Assembly (NCBI RefSeq): GCF_000242455.2
Contig: NC_019892.1
Span: 2,604,001 to 2,668,000, forward strand
Direction: 5' to 3'
Length of the DNA: 64,000 nucleotides
From: Singulisphaera acidiphila DSM 18658
GTDB lineage: Bacteria > Planctomycetota > Planctomycetia > Isosphaerales > Isosphaeraceae
Under the pieces are notes generated by a model that was not told the origin of the DNA, ran no database searches, and saw only the letters and a program-made list of their open reading frames with translations. This document shows positions 60,930 through 64,000 of this stretch, piece after piece. A program made the translations under genes and the position numbers. Position 1 is the first letter of the stretch, and each line of letters opens with the position of its first letter.

Positions 60930-62330
60930 ATGACCGATACCCAGTTCGCCGGCTTACACCGTGCCCTCTATCACGCGACCGATTACCTCGCTGGCCTCGA
61001 CCGGCGGCCCGTCCACGCGTCGACCGACCTCGACCTGCTCCGCGCCCGGCTGGGAGGCGATGTCCCCGAAAGCGGGACCGATCCCGCCCGTGTGATCGAC
61101 GACTTGGTTGCGGCGACTGCGGGCGGACACCTCGGCTGCGCCGGAGGGCGGTTCTACGCCTGGGTGATTGGCGGCGGGCTGGAATCCGCAGTGGCCGCCG
61201 ACTGGCTCACCGCCGTCTGGGATCAGAACGCCGCACTGTACGCCTGCGGCCCGGCCGCGGCCGTCGTCGAGGAGGTGGCCGGAGCTTGGCTCAAGGACTT
61301 GCTTGGCCTGCCGGCGACGGCGTCGTTCGCCTTCACCACCGGCTGCCAACTCGCCCACTTCACATGTCTGGCCGCCGCCCGGCACGCGGTCCTCGGCCGG
61401 ACCGGCTGGGACGTGAACGCCGACGGGCTGTTCGGCTCGCCGCCGGTGCGGGTGCTGGTCAGCGACCAGCGGCACGCGTCGGTAGACCGGGCCGTCCGGT
61501 TCCTGGGGTTCGGCGACCGCAGCGTAGTGCCGGTGGCGACCGACGTGGCTGGCCGGATCGACCCCACGGCGTTCGCACGGGCACTCGGCGACGGAACCGG
61601 TCCGCTGATCGTCGTGCTTGACGCCGCCGACCTGAACATCGGGGCGTTCGACCCGTTCGGTGAGCTGATCCCGGTTGCCCGGGCGGCTGGGGCGTGGGTC
61701 CACATCGATGGGGCGTTCGGCCTGATGGCCCGGGCAAGCCGGACCAAGCGGGCGCTCACCGCTGGGGTCGAGTTGGCGGACAGTTGGGCAACCGATGGCC
61801 ACAAGTGGCTGAACGTGCCGTTCGACTGCGGCCTTGCCTTCGTCCGCGACCGAGTAGCCCACCGGGCCAGCATGACGGTATCTGCAAGTTACATCGCGGC
61901 CGAGAAGCTGGCGCGGGACCAGATCGACTGGAATCCGGAGTGGTCGCGGCGGGGCCGCGGGTTTGCGGTGTACGCGGCGCTGCGGGAGTTGGGTCGCTAC
62001 GGGCTCGAAAACCTGATCGACCGGAGTTGCGTCTATGCTCGCACGCTGGTGGATGAGATCGGCCGAATGGTGGGGGCGGAGGTTCTCTGGGAGTCCCGGT
62101 TGAACCAGGGGCTGGTGCGGTTCCTGGACCCAAGCCCAGGGGCCACGGACGCCGACCACAATGCTCGCACTGATCAGGTGATCGAGGCGGTGAACCGGAC
62201 TGGCGAGGCATTCTTCAGCGGCACCACCTGGCGGGGGCGGCGGGCCATGCGGGTGAGTGTGGTCAACTGGCGGACCACGGAGGATGACGTTCATCGGGCT
62301 GTGGCCGCCGTCGCCGCCGTCCTTGGATAG
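60930..62330 (+). CDS. PLP-dependent decarboxylase (group II amino acid decarboxylase family)
   Basis: The 466-residue product starts at ATG 60930, with AAGGA nearby. It has the fold-I decarboxylase order: FTTGCQLAHFTCLAAARHAV, DQRHASVDRAVRFLG, LDAADLNIGAFDPFGELI, the Asp-containing HIDGAFGLMA and the PLP lysine motif DSWATDGHKWLNVPFDCG. C-terminal RAMRVSVVNWRTTEDDVHRA is typical. Aromatic, glutamate or other amino acids could be the substrate. It lies between two IS5 transposase fragments and upstream of an MGMT fragment, so it appears to have been brought in with surrounding DNA. It is intact and probably expressed. Confidence 0.9.
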   Translation: MTDTQFAGLHRALYHATDYLAGLDRRPVHASTDLDLLRARLGGDVPESGTDPARVIDDLVAATAGGHLGCAGGRFYAWVIGGGLESAVAADWLTAVWDQNAALYACGPAAAVVEEVAGAWLKDLLGLPATASFAFTTGCQLAHFTCLAAARHAVLGRTGWDVNADGLFGSPPVRVLVSDQRHASVDRAVRFLGFGDRSVVPVATDVAGRIDPTAFARALGDGTGPLIVVLDAADLNIGAFDPFGELIPVARAAGAWVHIDGAFGLMARASRTKRALTAGVELADSWATDGHKWLNVPFDCGLAFVRDRVAHRASMTVSASYIAAEKLARDQIDWNPEWSRRGRGFAVYAALRELGRYGLENLIDRSCVYARTLVDEIGRMVGAEVLWESRLNQGLVRFLDPSPGATDADHNARTDQVIEAVNRTGEAFFSGTTWRGRRAMRVSVVNWRTTEDDVHRAVAAVAAVLG

Positions 62331-62504
62331 GCTCTGATTCTGACTGCGACCAACAAACAGATCGCCGCTAACGTGCGGCCTACTGCGATGGCAAAAGACG
62401 CAGGCGAGGCCTGTGCCGCGAATTCTCTGGCTGTGCTTGTTCCGTGCCACCGCGTTGTTCGATCTGATGGCAGCCTCGGCGGGTACCGCTGGGGGGCGAC
62501 GTAA
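62331..62504 (+). pseudogene. MGMT/Ogt (methylated-DNA-protein-cysteine methyltransferase) C-terminal fragment
   Basis: The in-frame stretch directly after the decarboxylase stop encodes NKQIAANVRPTAMAKDAGEA followed by the active-site motif VLVPCHRVVRSDGSLGGYRW, the signature of O6-alkylguanine-DNA alkyltransferases. Only ~58 codons remain. The start of the gene is missing, and a G6 run at 62491-62496 shifts the frame just after YRWG. Not functional. Confidence 0.78.
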
Positions 62505-62512
62505 ACAATCCC

Positions 62513-62985
62513 GACGCCCAAGGCCGTCTCGACCACAATCTGTGATGTATCGATGGCACAGTCATCCGCGCCGCCCGGTGCGTCGGAGGCGCTCGCCATC
62601 AGAACCGGCCACGGCTTGGCGGTGGACCGACGACGCAACTTGATGAACCCGAAGACCATGCGTTGGGTTACACGCCGGGGGCTTCGGCACGAAGATCCAT
62701 CTGATGTGCGACAGCCACGGTACCCTATTGGGTATCTACGCGACGCCCGGTCAATGCCACGAAAGCCGGGCGTTCGAGTCGACGATGGAGCGAGGATATC
62801 TACCACGCCGCCTGGGACGGCATCGCTGGCCGGAGAATCTGGGGAGCGACAAGGGGTACAGCTATCCTCGGATCTGGCGTTGGCTGAGCCGGCGTCGAAT
62901 CGGCCGACTAATCCCTACCCGGAAGGACCAGCCGAAATCCGAGAGCTTCGATCAGGCCGCATATCGCCAGCGAAACATCATCGAG
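62513..62985 (+). pseudogene. IS5-family transposase, C-terminal fragment with stop and frameshift
   Basis: DAQGRLD is followed by a TGA (62543) where the family has Trp or Leu, then CIDGTVIRAARC, EPEDHALGYTPG, and after a missing base in a G run (62677-62681), GGFGTKIHLMCDSHG, YATPGQCHESRAFESTM, SDKGYSYPRIWRWLSR and YRQRNIIE. The end of the gene is lost. It probably belongs to the fragment at 60548-60775 or to a second copy. Confidence 0.75.
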
Positions 62986-63132
62986 ATGTCCCACCCGGAC
63001 TACCCCTCAAGTGACAGTCTGTACCGCGGAAGCCGGGCCGCCTAGAATCAGCACAACCGCCCTGCTGCAGCTCGCGCAGTGGTGCCGGTCACATCGCGGC
63101 GAATCGCTCGGTCGATCACTCGGAGGGTCGCT

Positions 63133-63323
63133 ATGTCCCACCATCACCGATCCGCAGTCCCCCCCCGCGCCCGAAGCCCAAGAGGCTTCCCCGGCCACTG
63201 ACCCAAGCCTGGTCGGACCTGCCCGCGCCGAGGCGTCAGGAAGTCCTGATGATGCTCAGCCAGATCATCGCCAAGTCTCTCCCGAGGGCGGTGCGGAAGG
63301 AGGCGAGTCATGAACATTCCTGA
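63133..63323 (+). pseudogene. Small helper ORF before the serine recombinase, frameshifted in a C-tract
   Basis: ATG 63133 with CGGAGGG five bases upstream starts MSHHHRSAVPP and, in the reading present, stops soon after. If one C is added to the run of eight at 63159-63166, the frame continues as RPKPKRLPRPLTQAWSDLPA, RRQEVLMMLSQIIAKSLPRA and ends at 63323, overlapping the recombinase start. This fits a family of small proteins found before such recombinases. Call is tentative: true pseudogene, phase-variable gene, or sequencing error. Confidence 0.6.
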
Positions 63324-64000
63324 TTCCACCTCCGCTTCGCCAACGCACTCCGCTGCAACTCGTCCTGTGATTGTGCCGGCTCACTTGCTGGCGTTACGCC
63401 CCGCCAAGGTCCGCGACCATCATCTCGATCGCAAAGCCATCGTCTATGTCCGCCAGTCCAGCCCCCAGCAGGTGGCCGAGCACAAGGAGTCGACCGCACG
63501 CCAATATGCTCTGGCCGAGGTCGCCGTTGCGCTCGGCTGGCCCCGCGACCGCGTCGAGGTCGTCGACGCAGACCAAGGACGCACGGCACAGACGGTCGAG
63601 GGCCGGCGAGGCATCCAGTACATTCTCGCCGAACTTAGCCTTGATCATGTCGGCATTCTCCTTGGCCAGGATGCCAGTCGTCTGGCCCGCCACGACCCTG
63701 ACTGGGTCCCGATGGTACGCTCGTGCGGCTTGTTTCGGGCGTTGCTGGGCGACTACGATGGATTGTATGATCCGACCGACTTCAACGACCGCCTGCTCCT
63801 GGGCATGAAGGGGATCATGAGCGAGGCCGAGTTGCACTTCCTCCGCACCCGAATGCACGAAGGGCGGCTGAACAAGGCGCGCCGCGGCGAGTTGTTCAAC
63901 CACGCCCCGCTCGGCTATGTCCGCGAACCCGGCCGCGGCCTGGCCCTCGATCCCGACGAGCAGGCTCGAGAGGTGGTGCGGATCGTCTTCGACCAATTCG
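63310..64000 (+). CDS. Serine recombinase (resolvase/recombinase family), runs off the window
   Basis: The frame from ATG 63310 is open to the window end (230 codons). Catalytic Ser is in AIVYVRQSSPQQVAEHKEST. QYILAELSLDHVGILLGQDA, SRLARHDPDWV (Arg of the active site) and DFNDRLLLGMKGIMSEAELH follow, the arrangement of large serine recombinases with a C-terminal recombinase domain beginning at LNKARRGELFNHAPLGYVRE. Such proteins integrate or excise mobile elements. The helper ORF overlaps its start. It could be the integrase of the island or of a separate element. Confidence 0.88.
   Translation, partial: MNIPDSTSASPTHSAATRPVIVPAHLLALRPAKVRDHHLDRKAIVYVRQSSPQQVAEHKESTARQYALAEVAVALGWPRDRVEVVDADQGRTAQTVEGRRGIQYILAELSLDHVGILLGQDASRLARHDPDWVPMVRSCGLFRALLGDYDGLYDPTDFNDRLLLGMKGIMSEAELHFLRTRMHEGRLNKARRGELFNHAPLGYVREPGRGLALDPDEQAREVVRIVFDQF

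Noticed and set aside
1..64000. CRISPR array
   Set aside because: No run of equally spaced direct repeats was seen; the repeats present are IS ends, leaders or low-complexity coding tracts.

Overview
The window is GC-rich, gene-dense bacterial DNA that looks planctomycetal, most likely Isosphaeraceae-like. Supporting signs are a PEP-CTERM sorting signal (28249-29373), a planctomycete-type LEDR-x-ALS N-terminus (18756-19292), secreted LRR, HEAT and Gly/Met-rich proteins, several ECF sigma factors, three MoxR AAA+ operons and a dense load of insertion sequences. The placement rests on gene content only; there is no rRNA or marker gene.

Region 1 (1-6.2 kb, +) holds an RND efflux adaptor (cut by the window edge), its RND permease and a secreted alkaline-phosphatase-superfamily phosphodiesterase, ending in a 19-bp bidirectional hairpin. 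Region 2 (6.3-19.3 kb, -) holds a secreted LRR protein and a tightly packed five-gene cassette (15485 down to 7434): two small bpX-type proteins, a MoxR ATPase, a vWA/beta-propeller protein and a bpX/TPR/beta-propeller protein. This matches the MoxR-vWA-beta-propeller ternary (NTP-dependent conflict or chaperone) systems. An M32 carboxypeptidase, an acyltransferase and a LEDR-motif protein follow. Region 3 (19.3-30.3 kb) holds an alpha/beta hydrolase cut by an IS66 element with an 8-bp target duplication, a Gly/Met-rich secreted protein, a peptidoglycan-binding metallopeptidase with a HEAT protein, and a PEP-CTERM metalloprotease-like protein coupled to a methyltransferase-like protein. Region 4 (30.3-42.5 kb) has two further MoxR operons. 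One (-) is MoxR, a transglutaminase-like protein lacking the catalytic Cys, and DUF58, preceded by two copies of a Cys-motif secreted protein/ECF sigma pair. The other (+) is MoxR, DUF58 and a DUF4129-like membrane protein.

Region 5 (42.5-64 kb) is accessory DNA. A TauE/SafE permease and an ISAs1 element lead to a tRNA-Leu(GAG) 3' fragment (46181-46243) beside a 16-bp terminator hairpin. I read this as the chromosomal attachment-site remnant of an integrated island running rightward out of the window. The island starts with a minus-strand block: a sigma-70 factor, a small protein, two paralogous unknown proteins and a SWIM zinc-finger protein. Four of these genes carry repeated, hairpin-containing leaders of two classes. 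Beyond it is an IS graveyard: a head-to-head inverted pair of identical 1684-bp IS701-like elements, with an IS5 in their CTAG junction and an ISAzo13 inside one copy; a frameshifted Mrr-like endonuclease; an IS carrying an S1-like passenger gene; and a PLP-dependent decarboxylase with an MGMT fragment between two halves of an IS5 transposase. A large serine recombinase runs off the right edge.

The most novelty-worthy parts are the island block with structured leaders, the tRNA-Leu boundary, the complete MoxR/bpX cassette, and the duplicated sigma/Cys-protein module next to the pseudo-transglutaminase operon.
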